In this document: one piece after another, positions 24,303 through 33,127 of the stretch | Layout: each line of letters opens with the position of its first letter | Position numbering within the stretch: position 1 is the stretch's first letter | From: Amycolatopsis rubida | GTDB taxonomy: Bacteria > Actinomycetota > Actinomycetes > Mycobacteriales > Pseudonocardiaceae | Length of the DNA: 64,000 bases | Direction of reading: 5' to 3' | Assembly (NCBI RefSeq): GCF_900115345.1 | Contig: NZ_FOWC01000005.1 | Location: 496,001 to 560,000, forward strand | Translations under genes and position numbers: made by a program | The notes under the pieces: model-generated | Seen by the model: the letters and a program-made list of their open reading frames with translations, nothing else | Told to the model about the DNA's origin: nothing | The model's database searches: none

Positions 24303-25979
24303 ATGTCGGACGAGTACGACGTGGTGGTGGCCGGCAGCGGCGCCGCCGGGATGACCGCCGCGCTCGCCGCCGCCCATCGCGGGCTCTCCGTGGTGGTGCT
24401 GGAAAAGGCAGCCCGCTTCGGCGGTTCGACCGCCCGCTCCGGCGGGGGCGTCTGGCTGCCCGGCAACCACGCCCTGCGAGCCGCGGGCATCGAAGAACCA
24501 CCCGAACGCGCGAAGCAGTACCTGGAATCGATCGTCGGCGACGTGGTGCCGGAGCACCTGCGCGCGATCTTCCTCGACCACGGCCCCGAGGTGCTGGAGT
24601 TCGTCACCCGGAACACGCCGCTGGAGTTCAAGTGGGTCCCGGGGTACAGCGACTACCACCCGGAGGCGCCCGGCGGACGTCCCGGCGGCCGGTCGGTCGA
24701 GCCGAAGCCGCTCGACGGCAAGCTGCTCGGCAGCGACCTGGCCAAGCTCGAACCGCCCTACAGCGCGCCGCCGCTCGGCGTGCCGATCACCCAGTCCGAC
24801 TATCGCTGGCTGAGCCTGATCGCCCGGCATCCGCGCGGAGCCGCCCGGATGCTGTCGCTCGGGATGAAATGGCTGGCCGGGCGCGTCCGCGGGCAGCAGC
24901 CGCTGTCCATGGGGCAAGCGCTTGCGGCCGGGCTTCGGAAGGGCCTGCGGGACGCGGGCGTGGAGGTTCTGCTCGACACGCCGCTGGTCGATCTTCAGGT
25001 GGAAAACGACGTCGTCACCGGCATCGTGGCCCGGCGCGCCGGCGCGGAGACGCTGTTCCGCGCGCGTCGCGGAGTGGTGCTGGCCTGTGGCGGCTTCGAG
25101 CACAACGAAGAGATGCGCACCAAGTACCAGCGCGCGCCGATCGGCACCGAATGGACCGTCGGCGCCGAGGCGAACACCGGCGACGGCATCAACGCCGGGC
25201 TCAAGCTCGGCGCGGCGACCGAGTTGATGGACGACGCCTGGTGGGGCCCGTCGTTCCCGCTCACCGGCGGGCCGTGGTTCGCACTCGCCGAGCGCTCGCG
25301 GCCCGGCTGCCTGATGGTCGACGCCGCGGGCACGCGGTTCGTGAACGAATCCGCGCCGTATGTCGAGGCCGTGCACGCGATGTACGGCGACGGCGACGGC
25401 CCCGGCGAGCACGTCCCCGCCTGGCTGGTGTTCGACCAGCGCTACCGCGACCGCTACCTGTTCACCGGCCTCGGCCCGCGGCAGCCGCTGCCCGGTCGCT
25501 GGTACAAGGCCGGGGTCGTCGCGAAGTCCGCGACGCTGGCCGGGCTCGCCGAGAAGATCGACGTGCCCGCTGAGGCGCTGGAGCAGACCGTCACGCGGTT
25601 CAACGGCTTCGCGCGCAAGGGCGTCGACGACGACTTCCAGCGCGGGCTCAGCGCCTACGACCACTACTACGGTGACCCCCGCAACCGGCCCAACCCGAGC
25701 CTCGGCGAACTCGCCAAGGCCCCGTACTACGCGGTCCGCGTGGTGCCCGGCGACCTGGGCACCAAGGGCGGGCTGCGCATCGACGAAAACGCCCGCGTCC
25801 TGCGCGAGGACGGCACGGTCGTGTCCGGCCTCTACGCAGCGGGCAACACCAGCGCGCCGGTGATGGGCCGGACCTACGCCGGGCCGGGCGCGACCATCGG
25901 CCCGGCGATGGTGTTCGGCTACCTTGCGGCACAGGCGCTGGCGAACGAAGATCAGACCGGCACGGGAGGCAGGCAGTGA
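24303..25979 (+). CDS. kstD: 3-ketosteroid delta1-dehydrogenase
   Basis: A 558-residue flavoprotein. YDVVVAGSGAAGMTAALAAAH binds FAD, FGGSTARSGGGVWLPGN is the family's second motif, and the C-terminus holds YAAGNTSAPVMGRTYAGPG, which is highly typical of KstD. It introduces the C1-C2 double bond that, with 9-alpha-hydroxylation, opens ring B. The GTG of kshA overlaps its stop, so kstD-kshA-small protein-kshB-hydratase form one operon driven from the KstR-controlled region at 24221-24291. Confidence 0.93.
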   Translation: MSDEYDVVVAGSGAAGMTAALAAAHRGLSVVVLEKAARFGGSTARSGGGVWLPGNHALRAAGIEEPPERAKQYLESIVGDVVPEHLRAIFLDHGPEVLEFVTRNTPLEFKWVPGYSDYHPEAPGGRPGGRSVEPKPLDGKLLGSDLAKLEPPYSAPPLGVPITQSDYRWLSLIARHPRGAARMLSLGMKWLAGRVRGQQPLSMGQALAAGLRKGLRDAGVEVLLDTPLVDLQVENDVVTGIVARRAGAETLFRARRGVVLACGGFEHNEEMRTKYQRAPIGTEWTVGAEANTGDGINAGLKLGAATELMDDAWWGPSFPLTGGPWFALAERSRPGCLMVDAAGTRFVNESAPYVEAVHAMYGDGDGPGEHVPAWLVFDQRYRDRYLFTGLGPRQPLPGRWYKAGVVAKSATLAGLAEKIDVPAEALEQTVTRFNGFARKGVDDDFQRGLSAYDHYYGDPRNRPNPSLGELAKAPYYAVRVVPGDLGTKGGLRIDENARVLREDGTVVSGLYAAGNTSAPVMGRTYAGPGATIGPAMVFGYLAAQALANEDQTGTGGRQ

Positions 25980-27139
25980 CGCCGAAGACCGATGGATCCG
26001 AGATCCGCACGATCGACGCCGGGGCGCCCCCGGCGCGGTACGCCCGCGGCTGGCACTGCCTCGGGCTGGCCGACAACTTCCGCGACGGCGAACCGCACGC
26101 CGTGCAGGCGTTCGGCACCAAGCTCGTCGTGTTCGCCGACTCCGCCGGGAAGCTGAACGTGCTCGACGGGTACTGCCGGCACATGGGCGGCGACCTGACC
26201 CAGGGGTCGGTGAAGGGCGACGAGGTCGCCTGCCCGTTCCACGACTGGCGGTGGGGCGGCAACGGCAAGTGCAAGTCGATCCCGTACGCCAAGCGGGTCC
26301 CGCTGCGGGCGCGCACCCGGGCGTGGCAGGTGCTGGAGGAGAACAAGCAGCTGTTCGTCTGGCACGACCCGGAGGGCAACCCGCCGCCGGAGAACGTCGT
26401 CATCCCGCGCGTCGAGGGCGCGTTCAGCGCCGAGTGGAGCAACTGGACCTGGGACTCGATCCTGATCGAGAACGCCAACTGCCGCGAGATCATCGACAAC
26501 GTCGTGGACATGGCGCACTTCTTCTACATCCACTACGCCTTCCCCACCTATTTCAAGAACGTGTTCGAGGGCCACATCGCCACCCAGTACCTCAACACCA
26601 AGGGCCGCCCGGACATGGGCATGGCGTCCAATTACGGCGGCGAGGAGAACCTGCTGCGCTCGGAGGCGTCGTATTTCGGCCCCTCCTACATGATCAACTG
26701 GCTGGTGAACTCCTTCCAGGGCTTCGAAATCGAGAACGTGCTGATCAACTGCCACTATCCGGTTTCGCCGACGTCGTTCGTGCTGCAGTGGGGCATCATG
26801 GTCAAGAAGATGCCCGGCATTTCCGACGAGCACGCGGACAAGATCGCGCAGAAGCTCGCGAAGGGCATCGGCGTCGGGTTCCTCCAGGACGTGGAGATCT
26901 GGAAGAACAAGACCAAGATCGACAATCCGCTGCTGTGCGAGGAGGACGGCCCGGTCTACCAGCTGCGCCGCTGGTACGACCAGTTCTACGTGGACGCCGC
27001 GGACGTCACCGAGGACATGACCCGCCGGTTCGAGTTCGAAGTGGACACCACGAAGGCGAACGAGGTGTGGGCGGCCGAGGTCCAGGAGAACCTGGCGCGC
27101 CAGCGCGCGGAGGCCGAGGCGGAGGAGGCTGGGGTGTGA
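25976..27139 (+). CDS. kshA: 3-ketosteroid 9-alpha-hydroxylase oxygenase KshA
   Basis: A 387-residue Rieske non-heme iron oxygenase. Rieske ligands are in GYCRHMGGDL and ACPFHDWRWGG (Cys-x-His...Cys-x2-His, about residues 63-86). The mononuclear iron site is DNVVDMAHFFYIHY (Asp/His/His, about 175-188). KshA hydroxylates C9 of delta1,4-3-ketosteroids, and the product falls apart to the phenol 3-HSA. GTG start overlaps the kstD stop, and its own stop overlaps the next gene. Confidence 0.94.
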   Translation: MTPKTDGSEIRTIDAGAPPARYARGWHCLGLADNFRDGEPHAVQAFGTKLVVFADSAGKLNVLDGYCRHMGGDLTQGSVKGDEVACPFHDWRWGGNGKCKSIPYAKRVPLRARTRAWQVLEENKQLFVWHDPEGNPPPENVVIPRVEGAFSAEWSNWTWDSILIENANCREIIDNVVDMAHFFYIHYAFPTYFKNVFEGHIATQYLNTKGRPDMGMASNYGGEENLLRSEASYFGPSYMINWLVNSFQGFEIENVLINCHYPVSPTSFVLQWGIMVKKMPGISDEHADKIAQKLAKGIGVGFLQDVEIWKNKTKIDNPLLCEEDGPVYQLRRWYDQFYVDAADVTEDMTRRFEFEVDTTKANEVWAAEVQENLARQRAEAEAEEAGV

Positions 27140-27402
27140 CGGCCGAAGCGACCGAATTCCTCACCTCCGGGCTGCGGCAGCATGAATGCCGCAGCTGCGG
27201 AACCTGTGTGCTGGTCAAGAAAAACAGCCTGAAACACACCAGCATCCAGTGGACCACCGACGCCGCGACCAGCTGCCCGGTGTTCGCCGCGCACGCCGCG
27301 TCCGGCGGCAACACCGCGTTGCTCGACACCTGCGAGAAACTCGCGGACAGCATCGACAACGCGGTGCGCGACGGCAATTTCGGGCAGGTGCGCGATGACT
27401 GA
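27136..27402 (+). CDS. Small cysteine-rich protein between kshA and kshB
   Basis: An 88-residue protein I do not recognise. It starts at GTG overlapping the kshA stop and ends eight bases inside kshB, so it is translationally coupled to both. Cysteines are at 18, 21 and 24 (HECRSCGTC), 47 followed by Pro (SCPVF) and 66. The C-x2-C-x2-C...C-P set resembles ligands of an iron-sulfur ferredoxin-like cluster, although the 22-residue gap before C-P is not that of a classic ferredoxin. It could be an electron-transfer helper, a cluster-loading factor for KshA/KshB, or a zinc protein. It is soluble with no signal peptide. Confidence 0.8.
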   Translation: MTAEATEFLTSGLRQHECRSCGTCVLVKKNSLKHTSIQWTTDAATSCPVFAAHAASGGNTALLDTCEKLADSIDNAVRDGNFGQVRDD

Positions 27403-28420
27403 CGTCGTCACGCTCACCGTCGCCGAGGTGATCGAGGAAACCGCGGACGCGCGGTCCATCGTGTTCGCTGTCCCGGACGAGCATCTCGACCGGTTCGCCT
27501 ACGCCCCCGGGCAATTCCTCACGCTGCGGATTCCCAGCGACCGAACGGGTTCCGTCGCACGGTGCTATTCGCTTTCGAGCGCGCCGCACGAGGGCCGGGT
27601 GCAGGTCACGGTCAAGCGGACGGCCGAGGGATACGGCTCGAATTGGGTGTGCGACGAGCTGAAGGCGGGCGCGACGATCGACGTGCTGCGGCCGTCCGGC
27701 GTGTTCTGCCCGTCCTCTTTGGACTCCGATTTCCTGTTGTTCGCCGCGGGCAGCGGGATCACTCCGGTGATGTCGATCCTCAAGTCCGCACTGGAAAAGG
27801 GCGAGGGACAGGTGGTGCTGGTCTACGCCAACCGCGACGAGCAGTCGGTGATTTTCGCCGCCGAACTGCGCGAATTGGCCGAGCGATTCGGCGACCGGCT
27901 CACAGTGGTGCATTGGCTGGAAAGCTTGCAGGGCTTGCCAAGCGTCACCGCACTGCGGGCGCTTGCCAATCCTTACAGAGGGCATGAGGCGTTTCTCTGC
28001 GGCCCGGCGCCGTTCATGGCCGCCGCGCAGGATGCGTTGCGTGAACTCGGCGCGCCGCGCGAACGCGTGCACGTGGAGAAGTTCCATTCGCTCACCGGGA
28101 ACCCGTTCGCGGACGAGCCGGAACCTGAGGAGGACACCGGCGGCGAGACGACCGCGCTCACCGTCGACCTCGACGGCGAAACCCGGCAGCTCACCTGGCC
28201 GCGCCAGCGAAAGCTGCTCGACCACCTGCTCGCCTCGGGCCTCGACGCGCCGTATTCCTGCCGCGAGGGCCAGTGCAGCGCGTGCGCCTGCCGCATCACC
28301 TCCGGCGAGGTGAAAATGCTGAACAACGAGGTGCTGGACGCCGAGGACATCGCCGACGGGATCGTGCTGGCCTGCCAATCGGTACCGTTGACCGACGAGG
28401 TGTCCGTCAGCTACGAGTGA
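27395..28420 (+). CDS. kshB: 3-ketosteroid 9-alpha-hydroxylase reductase KshB
   Basis: A 341-residue reductase with three domains in order: FAD-binding RCYSLSSAP (about 55), NADH-binding AAGSGITPVMSILKSAL (about 115) and a C-terminal plant-type 2Fe-2S domain with CREGQCSACAC and a fourth Cys in VLACQS. It passes electrons from NADH to KshA. It overlaps the small Cys-rich gene by eight bases. Domain order and position next to kshA make the name firm. Confidence 0.93.
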   Translation: MTDVVTLTVAEVIEETADARSIVFAVPDEHLDRFAYAPGQFLTLRIPSDRTGSVARCYSLSSAPHEGRVQVTVKRTAEGYGSNWVCDELKAGATIDVLRPSGVFCPSSLDSDFLLFAAGSGITPVMSILKSALEKGEGQVVLVYANRDEQSVIFAAELRELAERFGDRLTVVHWLESLQGLPSVTALRALANPYRGHEAFLCGPAPFMAAAQDALRELGAPRERVHVEKFHSLTGNPFADEPEPEEDTGGETTALTVDLDGETRQLTWPRQRKLLDHLLASGLDAPYSCREGQCSACACRITSGEVKMLNNEVLDAEDIADGIVLACQSVPLTDEVSVSYE

Positions 28421-28431
28421 GGGGAGAGCCC

Positions 28432-29292
28432 GTGCCCATCGACCCCGCGGTCGCGATCGGAGCCGATCTCGGCGAGGTCGGCTTCGCCTGGACGCCGTCC
28501 GACGTGCTGCTGTACCACCTGGCCGTCGGCGCGGGCGCGGACCCGGTGGACGAGCGCGAACTGCGCTACGCCTACGAACGCGACCTGCGCGTGCTGCCGA
28601 CCTTCGCCACCGTCGCGGCGAATCTCCGCACGTTCGAGCCGCCCGCGCTGAAGTTCCCCGGCGTCGACGTCGACCTGGCGAAAGTGCTGCACGGCAAGCA
28701 GGAAATCGACCTGCACCGGCCGATCCCGGTCGAGGGCAAGGCGGTCGCGCGGACCCGGATCGCCGACGTCTTCGACAAGGGCAAGGCCGCGGTGCTGGTG
28801 CAGGAGACCGAGGTCGCCGACGAGTCCGGCGCTCCACTGTGGACAGCCCGGTCCAGCATCTTCGCCCGCGGCGAAGGCGGCTTCGGCGGCGAGCGCGGGC
28901 CGTCGGACAAGATCGAGTGGCCGGACCGCGAACCGGACAAAGTCCTCGACGTGCCGACGCTGCCGCAGCAGGCGCTTCTGTACCGGCTGTGCGGCGACCG
29001 CAACCCGCTGCACGCCGACCCGGCGTTCGCCAAGGCCGCCGGCTTCGACCGGCCGATCCTGCATGGGCTGTGCACCTACGGCGTGGTCGCGAAAGCCGTG
29101 GTCGACGCGTTCCTCGACGGCGATCCCGAGCGTGTCTCGGCATTCGGGACGAAGTTCGCCGGCGTCGTCTTCCCCGGCGAAAACCTGCGCGTGCGCGTGT
29201 GGCGCGCGGACGACCGTCTGCTGGTCACGGCCACCGCACCGGAGCGCGACGACACGCCTGTGCTGGCCGACACAGTGCTGAGGTCCCGCTGA
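28432..29292 (+). CDS. hsd4B: MaoC-like steroid enoyl-CoA hydratase (Hsd4B-like)
   Basis: A 286-residue double hot-dog protein. The N-terminal half is degenerate; the C-terminal half carries the hydratase-2 motif YRLCGDRNPLHADP followed by FDRPILHGLCTYG, with the Asp/His pair expected for catalysis. A gene of this type lies next to kstD in M. tuberculosis (Rv3538). It likely hydrates a sterol side-chain enoyl-CoA. GTG 28432 is chosen with GGGGAG six bases ahead and 11 bases after kshB. Confidence 0.8.
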   Translation: MPIDPAVAIGADLGEVGFAWTPSDVLLYHLAVGAGADPVDERELRYAYERDLRVLPTFATVAANLRTFEPPALKFPGVDVDLAKVLHGKQEIDLHRPIPVEGKAVARTRIADVFDKGKAAVLVQETEVADESGAPLWTARSSIFARGEGGFGGERGPSDKIEWPDREPDKVLDVPTLPQQALLYRLCGDRNPLHADPAFAKAAGFDRPILHGLCTYGVVAKAVVDAFLDGDPERVSAFGTKFAGVVFPGENLRVRVWRADDRLLVTATAPERDDTPVLADTVLRSR

Positions 29293-29319
29293 GCATCGGG
29301 ACCGTTATACGGTTGTCCC

Positions 29320-29787
29320 ATGGCGGACGAGCGAGACGGCACCTTCTTCGTGGTGCGCGGGCCAGTCGAGCCGGGCGACAAGCGCGGCCGTGAGCTGGGC
29401 TTCCCCACCGCGAACATCGCGCTGCGCGACCAGCGCGGCGAACTCGGCGACGGGGTGTGGGCCGGCTGGGCGGAGCGCGCGGACGGCGCGCGCGTGGCCG
29501 CCGCGGTGTCGGTAGGCCGCCGCCCGACCTACTACGGAGCCGACGGCTACCGGCTGGTCGAGGCTTTCCTGCTCGACTTCGAGGGCGACCTGTACGGCGA
29601 ACGCCTCACCGTCTGGCTCGGCAAGCACCTGCGGGAGCAGCAGGGGTTCGGATCAGCGCAGGAACTGATCGACGCGTTGGGCCGCGACGTCGCCGCAGCT
29701 CGCGAATGGGTCGCCGGGCACCCGGCCGACGCGCTGCCGACGCTGGCCGCGCTCCCGCCGGACGGCGAAGTCCAGCGGCTCGGCTGA
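29320..29787 (+). CDS. Free-standing riboflavin kinase domain
   Basis: A 155-residue protein that looks like the C-terminal flavokinase domain of RibF without the FAD synthetase half. GDKRGRELGFPTANI is the ATP/riboflavin-binding signature and GVWAGWAERADG, SVGRRPTYYG and VEAFLLDFEGDLYGERL are the following strands, with the catalytic Glu in VEAF. It would make FMN from riboflavin. It follows a run of flavoenzyme genes (KstD, KshB, HsaA/B), which suggests local cofactor supply. TTATAC ends ten bases before the ATG, so the message may be leaderless. Confidence 0.8.
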   Translation: MADERDGTFFVVRGPVEPGDKRGRELGFPTANIALRDQRGELGDGVWAGWAERADGARVAAAVSVGRRPTYYGADGYRLVEAFLLDFEGDLYGERLTVWLGKHLREQQGFGSAQELIDALGRDVAAAREWVAGHPADALPTLAALPPDGEVQRLG

Positions 29788-29788
29788 A

Positions 29789-30346
29789 TCACACGGCCGC
29801 GAGCAGCATGACGCCCATGCCCGCGCCCATCGCCGCCCGGCACAGCGTGCGCGACGCGTGTCCCGGTGCCCCCGTGCCGCGCGACTGCACCGCCACCACC
29901 CCGGAGCGGACCGCGTCGACCGCGAAGTAGGCTGCCGCCACCAGCGCGACCGCCGGCCACGCCAGCCGGTCATCCATTGTGGACATGTTGAGCCACGGCC
30001 CGTGCACCATTCCGCCGTGCGGCATCGCGGTGACCATGTACAGCATCGCCGCCGCCGACAGCGCGTGGTGCCAGCAGCTGTGTCCCTCAGCGCGGCCTCG
30101 CCAGGCGGAGAAGGCGAACCAGCCCGCGGTCAGCACCAGCACCGCCTGCCAGCCCGCGGCCGGGATCGGTCCGCCTACCGGGGACAGCATCGCGACCATC
30201 GCCACCACCAGCAGCAGTTCGGCGAGGTCGCCGTTGCGCACCCGGTGCCCGAGACTGCCGTAATCGAGCTTCACCAGCCGCAGCACGCACGGCAGCGCCA
30301 GCGACGCGAACAGCACGGTGAACAGCCACGCCAGCGGGACAGTCAC
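29789..30346 (-). CDS. DUF5134-type integral membrane protein
   Basis: A 185-residue protein with five or six hydrophobic segments. It contains HSCWHHALSAAAMLYMVTAMP and the His/Met-rich MPHGGMVHGPWLNM, a pattern of actinobacterial DUF5134 proteins. Clustered His and Met residues within or next to membrane helices could bind copper or heme, but no function is known. It converges on the flavokinase gene with one base between the stops. Confidence 0.75.
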   Translation of the reverse strand: MTVPLAWLFTVLFASLALPCVLRLVKLDYGSLGHRVRNGDLAELLLVVAMVAMLSPVGGPIPAAGWQAVLVLTAGWFAFSAWRGRAEGHSCWHHALSAAAMLYMVTAMPHGGMVHGPWLNMSTMDDRLAWPAVALVAAAYFAVDAVRSGVVAVQSRGTGAPGHASRTLCRAAMGAGMGVMLLAAV

Positions 30347-30654
30347 CTCGGCACCTCACTCCTCCGGACACGCTGCGTCACACGGTCTCACTACCGTGAC
30401 ACGCGCGCCGTGGAGGCACCAGCCAGCAATAAGGTGATCCGCGTCGACCCACAAGGGCTATGCGCACACCGGCAAGCCCAGGTCAGACCGCTGCGTCCCG
30501 CCTCGCGCCCCCCGGCCCGCGCACAGCCCCGGCCACGTGCGTGGCAATCCCGGTTCTAACCGACACCAACACTCACGAGGCCCGAGTCAGCCACCACCTC
30601 CCGTGCCGCCGCAGCCACGTGCGCGGCAATCCCGGTTCTAACCGGCGCCAACAC
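30347..30654. repeat. Gene-free spacer with a duplicated ltp2 3' end
   Basis: No gene is seen. A 60-base unit at 30532-30591 is repeated at 30614-30673 (57 of 60 bases equal, period 82). The second copy contains the last codons and stop of ltp2 plus a hairpin core CCGGTT-AG-AACCGG; the first copy is the same sequence with no gene attached. The core also matches the hairpin at 1501-1538. Near 30371-30407, GTCACACGGT and ACCGTGACAC form a further imperfect inverted repeat upstream of the DUF5134 gene. Confidence 0.75.
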
Positions 30655-31827
30655 TCACGAGGCCCGAGTCAGCACCAGCCCGCTCGTCGGGACCCCCGTC
30701 CCCGCCGTCACCACCGCCGTGCTGGCGTCGGCGACCTGGTTCGCCGCCGTGCCGCGCAGCTGCCGGACCGCCTCCGCGATGCCGTTCATGCCGTGGATGT
30801 ACGCCTCGCCGAGCTGGCCGCCGTGCGGATTGAGCGGCAGTTTCCCGTCGAGGGTAAGCGTGTCGCCCGCGATGAAGTCCTTCGCCTCGCCGCGACCGCA
30901 GAAACCCAGTTCTTCCAGCTGCATCAGCACGTACGGGGTGAAGTGGTCATACAACACCGCGACGTCCACATCGGACGGTCCGATCCCGGATTGCGCCCAC
31001 AGCTGCCGCCCGACCACGCCCATTTCCGGCAGCGCGGCGAGATCGTCGCGGTAGTAGCTGGTCATCACGTACTGATCCGGCCCGCTCCCCTGCGCCGCCG
31101 CCGAAACCGCCACCGGTTCCTGCCGCAGGTCACGCGCGCGTTCGAGACTGGTGATCACCAGCGCGACGCCGCCGTCGCTTTCCTGGCAGCAATCGAGCAG
31201 GTGCAACGGTTCCGCGACCCAGCGCGAAGCCTGGTGCTCCTCCAGGGTGATCGGCCTGCCGTGGAACCAGGCGTTCGGATTGGTCGCCGCGTGCGCCCGG
31301 TCGATGACGGCGATCCGGCCGAAATCCTCGCTGGTGGCCCCGTATTCGTGCAGATACCGCTGCGCGACCATGGCCACCGTCGCGGCCGGGGTCGCGATGC
31401 CCATCGGGTAGTGGAACGCGTTGTCCACACCGGAGGTGTTCACCTGCTGGGCCGCGGCCGCCGACACGCGCCCGAACCGCGTTCCGGACCGTTCGTTGAA
31501 CGCCCGGTACGCCACCACGACGTCGGCGATCCCGCTGGCTACCGCCATGGCTGCCTGCTGCACGGTCGCCGCCGCCGCGCCGCCGCCGTAGTGCACGCGG
31601 CTGAAGAACGTCAGCTCCGGGATGCCCAGTTCGCGGGCGAGCGCGATCTCCGCGTTGCCGTCCATGGTGAACGACACCATTCCGTCCACATCGGACGGTT
31701 TCAGTCCGGCGTCGGCCAGCGCGTGGCTCACGCACTCGGCCGCCAGCCGCAGTTCGCTGCGTCCGGAATCCTTGGAGAACTCCGTCGCGCCGATCCCGGC
31801 GATGGCGGTGGTCCCGGTGAACGTCAT
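30655..31827 (-). CDS. ltp2: Steroid side-chain aldolase Ltp2
   Basis: A 390-residue thiolase-like protein. VHYGGGAAAATVQQAAMAV, FHYPMGIATPAATVAMVAQ, CCQESDGGVALVI and PLNPHGGQLGEAYIHGM are typical of Ltp2, the aldolase that releases propionyl-CoA from the C17 side chain together with the DUF35 domain of ChsH2. Last gene of chsE1-chsE2-chsH2-chsH1-ltp2, equal to the M. tuberculosis igr operon (Rv3544c-Rv3540c). ATGA overlap with chsH1. Its 3' end is duplicated downstream. Confidence 0.9.
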   Translation of the reverse strand: MTFTGTTAIAGIGATEFSKDSGRSELRLAAECVSHALADAGLKPSDVDGMVSFTMDGNAEIALARELGIPELTFFSRVHYGGGAAAATVQQAAMAVASGIADVVVAYRAFNERSGTRFGRVSAAAAQQVNTSGVDNAFHYPMGIATPAATVAMVAQRYLHEYGATSEDFGRIAVIDRAHAATNPNAWFHGRPITLEEHQASRWVAEPLHLLDCCQESDGGVALVITSLERARDLRQEPVAVSAAAQGSGPDQYVMTSYYRDDLAALPEMGVVGRQLWAQSGIGPSDVDVAVLYDHFTPYVLMQLEELGFCGRGEAKDFIAGDTLTLDGKLPLNPHGGQLGEAYIHGMNGIAEAVRQLRGTAANQVADASTAVVTAGTGVPTSGLVLTRAS

Positions 31828-32222
31828 GCGTCCTCCTCCGGCAGCGTCAGCGAAACTGTGCCGGTCACGTGCGCGCCCAGACTGTCCACAGCGGACACTT
31901 CGAGTTCGACGTCGTTGCCGTCGCGCGCGGTGACCCGGCCGGAAAAGGTGAGCGTGTCCCCGGCGTAGCACGGCACGCCGAGCCGGATCTTGATCGAGCG
32001 GATGAGCGCCTGCGGGCCGGCCCACTCGCTCACGTACCGCTGCACCAGGCCGGTGTCGGTGAGGATGTTGAGGAAGATGTCCTTCGAACCGCGCGCGACG
32101 GCGGCGTCCCGGTCATGGTGCACGTCCTGGAAATCCCGGGTCGCCAGCGCGGTGCTGATCACGAGCGTCGGCGTCGCCTCAAGCACCATCGGCGGCAGTT
32201 CGGTCCCGACTGCGGCAGTCAT
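31824..32222 (-). CDS. chsH1: MaoC-like hydratase subunit ChsH1
   Basis: A 132-residue single hot-dog protein: FQDVHHDRDAAVARGSKDIF carries the hydratase Asp/His motif and YAGDTLTFSGRVTARDGNDV the C-terminal strands. ChsH1 pairs with ChsH2 to hydrate the C17(20) enoyl-CoA of the shortened side chain. It overlaps both neighbours by ATGA. Confidence 0.9.
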   Translation of the reverse strand: MTAAVGTELPPMVLEATPTLVISTALATRDFQDVHHDRDAAVARGSKDIFLNILTDTGLVQRYVSEWAGPQALIRSIKIRLGVPCYAGDTLTFSGRVTARDGNDVELEVSAVDSLGAHVTGTVSLTLPEEDA

Positions 32223-33127
32223 CGCGCCACCTTCCACGCGGGCAGGGTCAATTCGTCGTCGACGCGCACGAACGCGGCGGTCACCGGAAGTCCGACGCGG
32301 ACCTCGGCCGGGTCGGCGTCCAGCAGTTCGGCCATCACCCGCACGCCTTCCTCCAGCTCCACCAGCGCGACCACGAACGGCAGCCGCTTGCCCGGCACCG
32401 CCGGATGGTGGTGCACGACGAAGCTGTAGACCGTTCCGCGGCCGCTGGCAACGACGTAATCCGGTGCCGTGTCGAGCGATCCGTCCGGCGGCATCGGGCC
32501 GGGCGGATGCCGCAGCACGTCGCCCCAGCGCTGGATGCGCAGTTCGCCTTCGCGCAGGCCGTCCCAGAAGAACTCGGTGTCGTGGCTGATCACCGGCCGC
32601 AGCACCGGCGACGGCGGCGGCTCCGGTTCGCGCGGGCGGAACTTCAGCACGCGGAACACCATGTCCGCCACCAGTTCCCCGTCGACGTACCAATTCGTCC
32701 GGGTGGTCACGAACCAGCCCTCGCCGAGCCCGGTGCGCTTCGGGCCGGTGACGTCCTCCAGCACGTTCGTGGTCGAAACGTGCTCGCCGGGCCGCAGGTA
32801 GCGGTGATAGGTCTGCTCGGAGTTGGTGGCCACGATGGAGGTGTACCCGGCGTCGTCGAGCACGTTCAGGATCGCGCCGAGCGGATCGTCGTCCCCGCGC
32901 ACGCCGTGCAGTCCCGGCATCGTCCACACCTGCGCCATCGCCGGCGGCGCGACGAGTCCCTTGTGGACACTCGTCTCGGCGAAGTCCGCGTCGGTGTACA
33001 CCGGATTGGCGTCGCCGATCGCCTCGACCCAGTTGTGCACCATCGCCTGGTTCACCGGATCGCGCGCGTACCTCGGCGCGCTTTCGCCCTGTGCGGCGAT
33101 CTTCGCGGCGGCTTCCTCGATCGTCAT
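32219..33127 (-). CDS. chsH2: MaoC-DUF35 fusion hydratase subunit ChsH2
   Basis: A 302-residue protein: N-terminal MaoC-like domain (about 1-170, with VGAI-equivalent EAIGDANPVYTDADFAE and VAPPAMAQVWTMPG) and C-terminal DUF35 OB-fold domain (about 185-302, with FFWDGLREGELRIQRWGDV and GRGTVYSFVVHHHPAVPG). In known systems the MaoC part hydrates with ChsH1, and DUF35 is needed by Ltp2. The zinc-ribbon cysteines common in DUF35 proteins are absent (the QRWGDV stretch lacks Cys), as is usual in ChsH2-like members. Confidence 0.9.
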   Translation of the reverse strand: MTIEEAAAKIAAQGESAPRYARDPVNQAMVHNWVEAIGDANPVYTDADFAETSVHKGLVAPPAMAQVWTMPGLHGVRGDDDPLGAILNVLDDAGYTSIVATNSEQTYHRYLRPGEHVSTTNVLEDVTGPKRTGLGEGWFVTTRTNWYVDGELVADMVFRVLKFRPREPEPPPSPVLRPVISHDTEFFWDGLREGELRIQRWGDVLRHPPGPMPPDGSLDTAPDYVVASGRGTVYSFVVHHHPAVPGKRLPFVVALVELEEGVRVMAELLDADPAEVRVGLPVTAAFVRVDDELTLPAWKVAR

